From Phytophthora quininea (Eukaryota; Oomycota; Peronosporomycetes; Peronosporales; Peronosporaceae): 64,000 nt of DNA. The stretch's first letter is position 1. Every line of letters begins with the position of its first letter. Where the stretch lies: the NCBI GenBank assembly GCA_011947345.1, contig JAAVTG010000043.1, positions 1,178,001 through 1,242,000 on the forward strand, given 5' to 3'. The position numbers and the translations under genes were made by a program. The notes below the pieces were generated by a model that did not search any database, had not been told where the DNA came from, and worked only from the letters and a program-made list of their open reading frames with translations. Positions 1 through 9,540 of the stretch are shown piece after piece.

Positions 1-1906
1 ACACATCCTCACCCTCGCTGCCAGCATTGCCTGGGTTGCACTTACGGCACACGCCGCTCTTGCCCAGCTTCGCGTCACAGTTCATGCAACGCAGATCCTT
101 CTTGCTCGCGCGCGTGTCGCTCATCGTTCCGTTGACCTGGCGACGGTGTACAGCGCTCTGAACGTGCATCGCATTTTCAAAACAATCCTTCGAGCAGTAA
201 CTAATCTGCTCTTCAGGAACGCCAGCGATCTTGCACGATGCACAGCAAAGCTTCGCCACAGCGTTGCAACCAATACCGCAGCAAATGTATTTTGCCTTGT
301 CTTGGCGGTCCTCGTCATCAAAGAAGAACGGCAACGTAGCCAGAATAAACTTCGGATGCGGCTGCATATCCGTGTCGAGAATGATCAAGTAGCGGCCGTT
401 GGCGCCTTCGTTGTACAGACAGTTGTTGATGTTGCCTGCCTTCGAGTAATGTGTCTCTGGCTTTACACGGCCGATGAAGGTCACATGGGGCAGACCAGGG
501 TAACGGTAGTCATCACGGAACGATCCAACAGCACAATCTGCGCGGTTGACCACCTTGGGGCGAGACGGAGACGGTAGATTGGCGGACGAGTGCAGCTTGC
601 GCCACGCGTACACCTCCATCTCTTCGTTGGGGTCACACACACGGTCGTACATGAACTGCGCAACTTCTTGGCGAAGATCACCAGCCGTTTCCAGAATGCC
701 CTTGTTTAATTCCACGGTAGGGACCGGGTTGCCCTTAGTCCACTTGGTCTTGCAGTAGCCATCATCACACACGTAGATCTGGAGAAGGTGCGGCGGGTAC
801 TGCAAGTTCATGCAGGCCATCAGCGTGTCGATCGTTTCTTCAGCAGGCTCGGAGTAGTGACAAAGCAGTACATCAACCTTGGGCCACAGCTCATCCGGAA
901 CAGGAGGCTCGAACTCGTCAAAATAGTGAGCACCACGACGCACCGGTTTCCACATACCGAGGTAGTATAGAATGCCCAGAGCAAACGACAGAATCTCAGC
1001 GAACAGCATGGCAAAATACGAGATCCACTGAGGAATGGGCGGATCGTGGAAGCAGACCACACTCTCCACATCCGCAATTTGCACGTACCAGTGCGGTGGC
1101 GTGAACCAGCCGCTGAACGGCTTGTCCGAGCACCGCAGGGTCTCCAGCGACGTGCTGGTGATTGTAGCGCAGTCGACCTCCATGCGCGACGCGTCGCACG
1201 GCTCCAGACCAATGACGAACCAAAACACGATAGCCAGTAGCTCGACAATACCCGCGATCAGGAACAGGAAGTAGAAGACTCGGTAGGTCAGGTTGCCCTT
1301 CATCAGGTACTTTCGCACATTGGGCAGCTTGCGCTCGATAATGTTACCCGCCCCGTTGGACACAATCGCGCGCTCCACGCCCTGAAACCACATGCGGTAC
1401 TCCTCGTCCGTTTCAGGGCAGAGCACCCACACACGGCGCTTAGTGTGGATCTCGAAACCCTTGTGGGGTAGATCCAGACGCGCACAGGGACGCAGCTGCA
1501 GCGCGTCCTTCAGCTCGATGGCACCCACGACCAAATCGGCGTTACGCGTGGTGAAGTACTGGCGACACTCGAGGTGTGAGTGGAAGTAGTAGATCTTGGC
1601 CTTCTCCAGGGCGAAGTAGCGACGTTTCCAGCTCTTGTGGATCGGGCCCTTGATTGTGCGCTTGCCCTGCTTGTGCATGTAGCCGTGCACCGAGATGATG
1701 TTGTCCTTCTGGCCGCCGAGTCCCACGGCGTCCGACACGTTCATGGGCGGCAGTGCGGGGCCGCGTGGGTCAACGTAGCCCTGTTGCGGCACGGGCCGGC
1801 CCTCCTGCGGGTAGAAGCCGCCGTCGTGGGCGTCGCCCGTGGCCGGGGTGCCGTGCAGCTCGTAGTCCTCGTGCTTCATGAGCGACTGCTTGTCGCCGCC
1901 GTACAT
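1..1906 (-). CDS. CesA: Cellulose synthase with N-terminal PH domain (3' end outside window)
   Basis: Polymerises UDP-glucose into beta-1,4-glucan at the plasma membrane for the cell wall. The frame is open for 635 codons from the ATG at 1906 and leaves the window before the stop. Seen in order: a Gly/Pro-rich start; a PH domain at about residues 73-180 (starting VHGYMHKQGKR, ending with the helix RMWFQGVERAI and its conserved Trp); TM1 about 208-232; TM2 about 293-317; then the glycosyltransferase family 2 region with CDDG near 380 and the LDTD (DxD) motif near 511. After DxD comes a Cys-rich stretch (about 542-623) with a MYND-like pattern YCSKDC and later CMNC/CRKC pairs. The QxxRW motif and C-terminal TM helices must lie beyond base 1. 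PH-domain CesA proteins are an oomycete family. No intron or frameshift is visible. Which CesA paralogue (1, 2 or 4) cannot be settled here. Confidence 0.93.
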   Translation of the reverse strand, partial: MYGGDKQSLMKHEDYELHGTPATGDAHDGGFYPQEGRPVPQQGYVDPRGPALPPMNVSDAVGLGGQKDNIISVHGYMHKQGKRTIKGPIHKSWKRRYFALEKAKIYYFHSHLECRQYFTTRNADLVVGAIELKDALQLRPCARLDLPHKGFEIHTKRRVWVLCPETDEEYRMWFQGVERAIVSNGAGNIIERKLPNVRKYLMKGNLTYRVFYFLFLIAGIVELLAIVFWFVIGLEPCDASRMEVDCATITSTSLETLRCSDKPFSGWFTPPHWYVQIADVESVVCFHDPPIPQWISYFAMLFAEILSFALGILYYLGMWKPVRRGAHYFDEFEPPVPDELWPKVDVLLCHYSEPAEETIDTLMACMNLQYPPHLLQIYVCDDGYCKTKWTKGNPVPTVELNKGILETAGDLRQEVAQFMYDRVCDPNEEMEVYAWRKLHSSANLPSPSRPKVVNRADCAVGSFRDDYRYPGLPHVTFIGRVKPETHYSKAGNINNCLYNEGANGRYLIILDTDMQPHPKFILATLPFFFDDEDRQDKAKYICCGIGCNAVAKLCCASCKIAGVPEEQISYCSKDCFENAMHVQSAVHRRQVNGTMSDTRASKKDLRCMNCDAKLGKSGVCRKCNPGNAGSEGEDV

Positions 1907-2560
1907 GGTCGGTTGCTGGGTCGCTCAGCTCCAGCTCTGGAAAACGGGTGGGGTACTACACACGCGTGCGCTGGTCTGTCGCTCGACTCGAGGCCAGCGC
2001 GTCCAGATACACTCGTGCGGTGCGCGAGTCTTGGCCTGCTTTGAGCTCTGGCTGCTTTTCGCTTTGTGCCAGGGAAACTCCTCTTCCGTCGAGCACCCTA
2101 GCCCCGGACTTCCGTTTCGTCCCCTCAGTGGACGCAAGGTAAAGAAACGTTTTTCTCGCTACAAATTGCAAGTGATGGCGGACGCTCGTCCGCCAGAGCG
2201 GACGAAATATTGGCAAAAATTAGGCGTCGTCCAGTGCTGGATTTCCGCTTGCAGGTATTCCCCCGGAGTTCGGTATGATATCTAGTACATCACATGTGCT
2301 TCAGACCAGTGGTGCCATGCAATCGATTCACACAACGTTTTTCAAAAACATGACGGCTGCGTTTGATCGGGGGTGTTTGGTAAGACAAGCAACGCTTTCG
2401 CCGGTGAATCGAGGTCTTCAGAGAGCAAAGGTCAATGTACATCTCGAACGCATTCGTTACCGGTATGCTGCTTTATCCAATTACTGCGTAGTAGTTACCT
2501 ACTTGCGTTTGCCACGTGCCCTTCGGCCGGGAGTTCATGGCCCCGACGCATGCGCGCTCT
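1907..2560. other. Intergenic region: CesA promoter/5' UTR and SEC23 3' flank
   Basis: There is no supported gene. Both flanking genes are on the minus strand, so this stretch must hold the upstream control region of the cellulose synthase and the 3' end of SEC23. I do not see a convincing oomycete initiator element or a repeat. Confidence 0.5.
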
Positions 2561-5207
2561 CTACGACTTCACGGCCAGGTTCATCAGATGCTCCATGAAC
2601 ACCTTCAGACTGACATCATCCGTAAAGATCACCTCGCCCTGGCCGTCCATGCTGTTGTGTGTGACGCTGGGGTTGAGCTTCGCCATCAGGAAACGCGACT
2701 GCGACTTGTGCTGGTCGCACACCACGTAGCGCGGCACGGGAAAGCGCGAGTCCATGATAAGCTGCGCGTCGGCCTGCGGGGCCTCCAGCAGGTTCTTAAA
2801 GTTCTCGTGCGCCGGGTCTTCGTGGAACTTCTGGTCGCGCCACGCCGCGATCGTGTCGCCGTGGAAGACGACCACGTAGAAGAACGAGTCCAGCAGCAGA
2901 ATGGTGTCAGAGCGCACACTGGCGGCATCCAGCAGCGCCGGCACGGGCGGGCCGTTGAACGAGTACGACAGCAGCGACGGCTGGATCATCACCAGCGAGT
3001 TGGTCGTGCTCTCGCGCAGTAAGCAGTGTCGGTAGTACGCGCTCTCATCGGGCGAGTAGCCGAACACCGTCAGGAACTGTGATCGACGCAAGTGGAACAT
3101 GAACTGTGGGAAAATGGCAAACTCGGGCGACAACCGGAAAGACGACGGGTCGTCCTTGCGGTAGTCGGCGAAGCGAGAGGCGAGGCGGATCAGCGATCGA
3201 TCGATCCACCGCATGATATCGAGCTGCTCCTCGCCCTGTTCCGAGCGGTGGACAGCGATGCGGGCCAGTAAAACGGCAGCGGCCTCCTGATCAAAGCCGC
3301 GACCCAGCGTCGCTGTGTCATTCGGGTCCACCGTCCACGGTCCGCAGATCGTAGTCACACGCGTACGGTAGCGTCCGCTAGCATGCTGATAGCGCGTAAT
3401 GAGCTGGATGTAGCGGGCCTTGCCGGGCGCGAGGGGGTCTGGTTTGAAATGTCAAAGTAGATGGCCACCGTCGTGTTCGGGTCAATGCCGCCCATGGACC
3501 AGGCGTTGGTGCCGCCCACTCCGATTTCCACCTCCGACACGTTTTCGGGGCCGCCCCTGGCGCTTCAGCGGCGCACAGGGGCCGATAGCACCGGCCACCT
3601 TAAACTCACGGCTCGTCAGCACCTCCACAGAAGCCGCGAACGCCATCGTCAGCTGGTCCTTATCGCAGTCGGCAGCTTCGTCAGAGAACTTGCTGAACAT
3701 GCGTCGGAACGACTCGCGGAAGACCGACTGGCCAAAAGAATCGGCCAGCACGATCACACCTCCCGTCTTCTGTACGCAGGCTGCCATCTCCATCACACCA
3801 CTCTGATCCAGAGAGCACGCAAAGATATCCACCACGTGGCTGGAGGCCACGCAGCGAGCAGCCAGGTCATTGTAGTGCACCAACGCTTTCTTGGTCAACG
3901 GCGCCTTGTCCTTCTGCAGGTCCGTGTGCGAGCGAATGTCTTCCTTACGGTCACGGCTAACAATGGCGCCGGGGCCGACCGTGGGGTCCGCCCACGAACA
4001 TCATGATGCGAGCACCCTGTCCACGGAACGTAGCCTCCAACAGACCGACACACACCGACATGGCAACGCCCGTGCATCGCTGCGGACGCTGATCAGCCGC
4101 CACAGGCCACGGGTCGCGCTGCAAGTCCTCCAAGATCGACTCCAGCGTGAAACCGCACTCGAACACTGGCAGTAGGAAGCGCCCAGAGTTGCTCACTTGC
4201 TGCAGAGGTTGTTGAGGCTGACCCGGCATCTGCTGTTGCTGTTGCTTGCGCGCTGCAGCTAAGCCCAGCATGTCATACACTTGCTGCGAAGTAAAGTCCT
4301 TGTTTCCGCGGAAGACGTGCGACTTGGGCACCTCCGGGAAGCCCAACTCGTGGACATGCACCATGGTGCCGAATGTGACGAGACCGATGAGCGCGTCAGG
4401 CGGCAGCTGGTTGAGCGTCTGCTGGATCGAGTCCTTCAGCTCCTCCAGCTCCTCCTCGGGGACGCACGTGTCGATGCAGAATACGAAGACTGGAGGGCCT
4501 GCCTGACGATTCTGCAGCTCGTACTCGAGCGTGGTGTACTGCGGGATGAGCTCAGCAGGAAGGTTCTCCTGCGTGATGTTCTCGGCGTAGTGCGGCGGGA
4601 AGTGGTTGCGCGTCACGCAGAACGGGCAAACCCAGAGCTTGGAGACGAAATCCACTTGGCAGTACGGGTTTAGTACAGCAGAACATGCCTTACCTGTAAA
4701 ACGAACAGAGATATAACTCGTTAGTGCTACCAGAGGCCACAATCAAAACGCTGTACGCTTACAGTGGATGGGGTCGTACTCGACGGCGGGGGCATGCCGT
4801 CGATGGGTTTCAGCGGTTGGTACAGACAGCCCGTGGGCATGACGCAGCGCGTTTGCTCCAGCTTGGTGCAGGGCCAGGAGTTCCACGAGAAGCGCACGCC
4901 GTCCTTGGCCTCCATGGCGTGGAAGTCCCACTCCTGCGGCTGCATGCCTGGCTGGTAGCCTCCTGTTGGCCGTACTGGTCGTATCCCCTTGCTGCTGCTG
5001 ACCGTACTGGTCGTAGCCACCTTGTTGTTGGCCATACTGCTGTTGGTCGTAGCCGCCTTGTTGCTGAGCGTATTGCTGCTGGTCGTAGCCGCCTTGTTGC
5101 TGCGCGTACTGTTGTTGCTGGTCGTACTGCTGCTGTTGGCCGTACTGAGCCTGCTGGCCGTACTGCTGCTGCTGCTGGTCGTAGCCGCCGTAGCCGCCCT
5201 GCTGCAT
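2561..5207 (-). CDS. SEC23: COPII coat protein SEC23 with Gln/Gly/Tyr-rich N-terminus (frame broken by indels)
   Basis: Inner-coat subunit and GTPase activator for SAR1 in COPII vesicle budding from the ER. The start is the ATG at 5207 ([11 protein letters not shown]). An N-terminal run of about 80 residues has repeats like [12 protein letters not shown]. Then come the Sec23 beta-barrel segment ([11 protein letters not shown]), the zinc finger ([12 protein letters not shown] / WVCPFC), the trunk ([23 protein letters not shown]), the helical part ([12 protein letters not shown]) and the gelsolin-like end ([27 protein letters not shown]). The catalytic Arg context SQSRFL is kept. A 69-nt intron at 4694-4762 joins HC to KACS in frame. 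Reading through needs six one-base corrections in short homopolymer or GC runs, near 4985-4988, 4959-4963, 4788-4792, 3983-3986, 3547-3558 and 3433-3437. The protein is otherwise conserved from end to end, so sequencing indels are as likely as decay. Confidence 0.9.
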
Positions 5208-5505
5208 GGTGGCTCTTAAAGGAGGGGTGGTCTCGCGAATTGAGCGATCCAACGTTTGCCACGTTTTGCTGAATGGTGAAGCTGGGGAATTGTACCTTTG
5301 GTTGTACCGGTATACTGGTACAAACCGGTAATCGATACCGCTAGCTCAGTGCGCCGCTGGCCACCAGCTTGGCCGCGTGGCGTTCTCCCCACTTCGAATC
5401 CTGAAGAACGCCACGCAAGCAAGAAGAAGCCCGCCCCTCCTCGTCCCTTTTTCGGACTGAGCTGATGGTCATTGTAATAAGATGCAATGACCAAGCTCCC
5501 ACACC
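5208..5505. other. SEC23 upstream region with hairpin
   Basis: No gene is seen. An 11-bp perfect inverted repeat (5376-5386 with 5405-5415, 18-nt loop) could form a hairpin, and a near-palindrome lies around 5305-5330 (TTGTACC...GGTACAA). GCTCAATTCGC on the minus strand about 35 nt upstream of the SEC23 ATG weakly resembles the oomycete initiator (GCTCATTYYN...). Confidence 0.35.
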
Positions 5506-5507
5506 TA

Positions 5508-6056
5508 CTGTAAAACCGGTGATAGTGCCCCATCCCTTCAATAGTACCCCACCCCATTTTTTCGTTGGTACCCCACCTCTTTAGTACCCCACCTGATTCC
5601 AAATAATCAGAATTATCAGAATTCTGATACCGAAGAATGAGGTCGTTTGAAGCTGGCTCACGCATGCTTGGAGAGCCGAAACCATTATCACGAGCTTTCG
5701 CCGCTGTTTATTGGGGACCGACGATCAACTATCGTTGACAACGCATTTCATCTACGGCACTGCGTCTGTCGAGGTGTTTGCCAAGCTGTGTGAAAACGAT
5801 ACCTCGGTGGAAGACAAGAATCACGATGAGGATCCCGCTGACTCCGACGACAGCAACAACTTCGTTGACTTAATCAACGAGCTTGATCTCTAGCCTTCGA
5901 CTGCTTAGCACGCTGACCGTTTAAGTCTCAACACGACCAACAACAACGACTCCATAATACCCCGCCTTCAATAAACCCCTATCCTCAAATAATACCCCAC
6001 TCAGGGGATGGGGTACTAATTCAGTACCCCATGGGGCACTATCACCGGTTTTACAG
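5508..6056. mobile_element. 549-bp MITE with TA target duplication (Tc1/mariner-pogo type)
   Basis: The two ends are a perfect inverted repeat of about 25 bp starting CTGTAAAACCGGTGATAGTG, flanked on each side by TA (5506-5507 and 6057-6058). TA duplication with inverted ends is the signature of the IS630-Tc1-mariner superfamily. Subterminal regions carry several copies of AGTACCCCA in both orientations. The element keeps only a short remnant of coding sequence and must be non-autonomous. Confidence 0.85.
5711..5893 (+). pseudogene. Transposase C-terminal remnant inside the MITE
   Basis: An open stretch of 60 codons ending in an acidic tail (DEDPADSDDSNN then FVDLINELDL) sits in the middle of the TA-flanked element. 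Acidic C-terminal tails of this kind are common after the DDE domain of pogo/Tigger-like transposases. No catalytic residues remain. The assignment rests mainly on its position inside the element. Confidence 0.35.
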
Positions 6057-6313
6057 TACTTCGATTGGAAACCGCACAGGTGCAATCATTTAGGTACATC
6101 TATTGTGTATATTTGGTGTGTCGCATCGACTCGAGCAGATGTCCAAGCTTGGCGAAGATGTCTGTCGGACTGCAACTCTAAAGACGAGAACATATTGGCA
6201 TGAACTACTTTACGATGCTATTTGTCATGGGATTGCGAGCGCCCTGGAGCCCGGAACCTTATACACATGCTTTGGCTGCTACTTATAAACTACGGTGCGG
6301 AGCACGGGGACGA

Positions 6314-7017
6314 TCAATTCACGGGCATGTACTGCTTGCTTTCGATGCGGCGCTCCTCGCGTCGGCGGCGCAGGAACGTGGCGGCCCGTGTGAAGCTTAC
6401 GTACAGCCCGATAGCGAAGAACGGCAGCACGACCGCCCACGTGAGCGGGTGCGCGCCCACCCCGGCCATGGCAAAGGACGGCCCGCCCGACTGGACGTGG
6501 TTTGCGGCCAGAGCGCCCCTGAGCGTAGCGCGTGGCCAGCGCCGTTGTGATGCCGCGAGTAGTAGATGTTAATCTCCATGGACGAGTCGTCGTCGGCTAC
6601 GTCGTCGCTCAGCGGCACCTTCTTCGCGGCCGGCACTGACGCCGCGATGGTCGGCGTGGGCACAGCGGCAGAGTCGGCCGAGAGCGTGTCCACGCAGTCC
6701 ACAGACAGCACGTCGGCGTGGGTGACCATGCAGAGGTGGACTTTGCGCACAGCCTCGACGATCTTGTTGGCCTCCACCATGTCGGGCGCCTCGCGCAGCA
6801 GCGCCAGCACGTTGGCCTCCCGCTGGCAGAACGCGGCCACATCCTGCGCGCACGCGGGGTCCGTGACGACGTCGCTCGGAGCGTCTCCAGGCTGGTCGGG
6901 CGCTGTCTCGATCAGATGCTTCTGGTTCTTCTCGGCGCTGGGCGTCTGCTCCCGCGCTGTGACTTCGGCCGCGATGCGCAGAGCTCGCTTCTCAGGCTGC
7001 TGCTGCTGCGACTGCAT
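6314..7017 (-). CDS. Single-pass membrane protein with GLG1-like Cys pattern (hypothetical)
   Basis: About 233 residues from the ATG at 7017 (MQSQQQQPEKR) to the stop at 6314-6316. No family is recognised with confidence. The middle has spaced cysteines (ACAQDVAAFCQ ... VHLCMVTHADVLSVDC), which resembles one cysteine-rich GLG1 repeat. One hydrophobic segment (HPLTWAVVLPFFAIGLYVSF) is followed by an Arg-rich tail (LRRRREERR) ending in YMPVN, as in a protein with a cytosolic basic tail. Two compensating one-base shifts are needed, near 6550-6557 (one base short) and in the C4 run 6516-6519 (one base long), giving INIYYSRGITTALATRYAQG. No signal peptide is obvious. It is divergent from the gene at 7742. 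Confidence 0.5.
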
Positions 7018-7741
7018 CTTTCGATTCACGGTGCGGTGTCCGGTGTCCTCGGCGAAAGCTCAAATGCCGCCGGCGGACACTCGTCACCCGCGGCGCTTCG
7101 ATGACACTGAGGTAACAGCAGGGGTAGGCTCGTCTGACACGTCGCACAAACGGCGCCGTCTTTCCAGCACCGTAAGCTTGGTTTAAGTATGCATTTGTCC
7201 GCGGTATTGGAGACGCAGGCCGCTTGCACGAATGTGTTGCCTCGTTCTCCGGGCAGAGGCAGACAGCGAGCGCTGCCGCAGCCGCAGCAGGTCCTGTCGG
7301 CAAAACGAGCCCACACGGGGCAATTGTGTGCGTGCGAGTGGCGATAGGCTATCGCCACTCGCACGCATATCGCCGATAGAAGTGCAGCTCGCAAAACTGT
7401 CAAATGCGTGGGCTCGCATCGTTCAGGCGCCACTTCAACAGCAGCAACTTGGCCATGCTTGCTGCGTCGTGCGTTCGCTCGCATCTCGATGGCCTCGCGG
7501 CAATAGACTCTATTGAATAGAGCACGGCCTTCTGCACGCGATGCATCAATCGGCCCAGCTCAAGCAAAAATGCGTCAACGGAGCCGCCGCAGCTTCAACT
7601 CGGAGCCGCGCGATGGCACGATCCGCAGTGGACTTGCACCTGGTTGCTCTGCTCCAGCTCGGAAGAAAGCAGCTCGAGCCGGAAGAGCACCAAAACAGCC
7701 TGCGACAAAGTAGCCATCTGGCCAAGAACTATTTTTTAGCG
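7018..7741. promoter_or_regulatory. Shared divergent promoter region
   Basis: About 720 bp separates the 5' ends of a minus-strand and a plus-strand gene, so both promoters must lie here. A long perfect palindrome sits near its middle, and a second inverted pair (CGAGCCCAC near 7307, GTGGGCTCG near 7410) encloses it. Frames open here are short and look like chance. Confidence 0.5.
7329..7367. repeat. 39-nt perfect inverted repeat (19+1+19)
   Basis: The left arm TGCGTGCGAGTGGCGATAG is the exact reverse complement of the right arm, with one spacer G at 7348. It could extrude as a cruciform or act as a dimer-binding site. It lies between two divergent promoters. Confidence 0.9.
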
Positions 7742-9371
7742 ATGAGCTGCACGGAGCTGGGAGCCGAGCAGGTCACGGAGCTGCTGCGGCTGCTGTGGCC
7801 GGCGTCGGGGGCCAGCGACGACGACGCGCGGCGCTGGTACCAGCAGGGCTTCGAGTTCCAGTCGCAGCGCGGCGGCTTCCGGCTGGGTCTCGTGCAGGCG
7901 CAGGGCGGCCCGTGCGGCGTCCTGGCAGCGGTGCAGGCGGAGCTACTGCGGTTGTTCTTGTTTGTCCACCGCCGCGAGACACTGAGCGACGGCGAGCTGC
8001 AACAGCTGCTGGACGGAGACAGCAGTGCTGCAGATGAAGTGGCCCGTCAGAAGCTGCTGGCAGGAGCCCTGAGCTCGTTGCTGCTGCAGTGTGCAGAGGG
8101 CATGACGAGACGGTGGTGCGACTTGTGGTGCACGACACTGCTGTTTCTGGTAAAGATGACGAAGGACGCACTGCAGGCTATCGAGAGCACACGTTGTCTG
8201 TGTCGAGGGCTGCTGCTGATCCTCCGCCCCAAGAGCTGGTAGCGCTTCTTCTGCAAGAACTGCCGGCGTTCTGCAGCCGGCGCGGCGTCATCAACTTCAC
8301 ATTCAGTGTGCTGCGCACAAGGGTGCGGCTGCAGTGCGAGAGGAAATGGACGACCCGACAAATGCGCTGACCGGCGCCTTCGGACACTGCACACAGGAGC
8401 TGCTGAACTTGCTGCTCACGGGTAAGGCCGTCTCCAATGTGTTTGATGGAAGCGTCCCTATGGGTGACACGGGTCTATCTCTTCACGGTGTGCCGCATCG
8501 CGCACGTGTGGGCTATTTGACGCAACTCGAAGCGCTTCGGTACTGTCAAGTGGGGAGCTACTACAAGTCACCGCAATTTCCAGTGTGGGTGATCGGTAGC
8601 TCCTCACATTTCAGCGTTGGGTTTGCTTTGAATGTTCAAGTGTGCGAAGAATCGGTTTCCGCACAACTTTTCCAGCGTGTACAACGAGTATTCAAAGCAT
8701 TCGATCCCATGGAGACTGGGTTTATGCAGATGGCGTCGTTGGCGGACTCGCTCAAACAGTTAGGCGTCGCACCAGATATCCTCGCAAACGAATACTGGAT
8801 GGCGCGTTTGCTGAATCGGTTGGAAATCTCCGGTGGCGCTGGAATTGTGCTGTGGGATGAGTACTGGAAGGTCATTTCAGTTCTGCTTCACACAAACAAC
8901 TTCGAGCTGGCTCTGTCTGGGGAGTACGATGCCAACATCGCCGTAGAGACCCATCGCCCAATCCTGCGTTCTGATTCTGATCTCGCTAGGGAGCTGCAAG
9001 CTCAATTTGATGCTGAAGAGAGAGACCGCGGTGCTATTGTTGCCCCTCCACGAAGTATTCCAGCCAGCCCATCGCTCCCTACAGATTTAACGACGACGGC
9101 AGGAGTTCCGTCCGCTCAAGTTTCGTTCGACTGGTTCTACTACAACGGACTGGGCAGCAAGGGAGGGCAAGGCAACGCTCGACACCCTCAGCTTACCAAA
9201 TGCCGCGTGTCGCTCGAGAAATCTACCGAGTTCATCGGAAAGTCGGTTCCGATAGAAAATGCCGGAGTCAGCGGCGGTCACGGCTCACCGCCGCTCGAAG
9301 AGATTTTGAAGACTAAATGGCCTAACGCACACGTCGACTGGCTGGGCGCTTCCGTTCCGAACATTGACTAG
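7742..9371 (+). CDS. MINDY3: MINDY-3/FAM188A-type Lys48-specific deubiquitinase
   Basis: Cysteine deubiquitinase of the MINDY family, which trims Lys48-linked ubiquitin chains. The ATG at 7742 gives MSCTELGAEQVTELL, matching the usual family start. The active-site motif VQAQGGPCG has Cys58, with Gln52 six residues upstream as in MINDY enzymes. The later catalytic His lies in GSSSHFSVGF. The region LLTGKAVSNVFDG and EALRYCQVGSYYKSPQFPVW is highly typical of MINDY-3, and an EF-hand-like insert (VFKAFDPMETGF) follows, also a MINDY-3 trait. The C-terminus KTKWPNAHVDWL fits. Two one-base losses break the frame, in GGG at 8098-8100 and near 8317-8323; the protein is continuous once they are allowed for. 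No intron is seen. Confidence 0.9.
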
Positions 9372-9540
9372 CTGGCGCTGGAAAGAATTACTATGTTTGA
9401 GGGTCTACTATGCTGTCACGTAAAGTGTTCATGGCAAGAGATTCCTATGTTAGCCTAATTACTACTGCTTGGATGACAATATTTTCAGTGGCTTTCCGCA
9501 GGACTGTCTGGCAAGCAAGGCGAACAGGTTTCCTATTATT

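Noticed and set aside
820..1248. Minus-strand 142-codon frame and several plus-strand frames over the first 2 kb
   Set aside because: Shadows of the cellulose synthase frame, which has unmistakable PH and GT2 motifs.
7026..7484. Minus-strand 152-codon open frame in the divergent promoter
   Set aside because: Overlaps the palindrome, has no domain and no conserved-looking composition; probably chance in GC-rich DNA.
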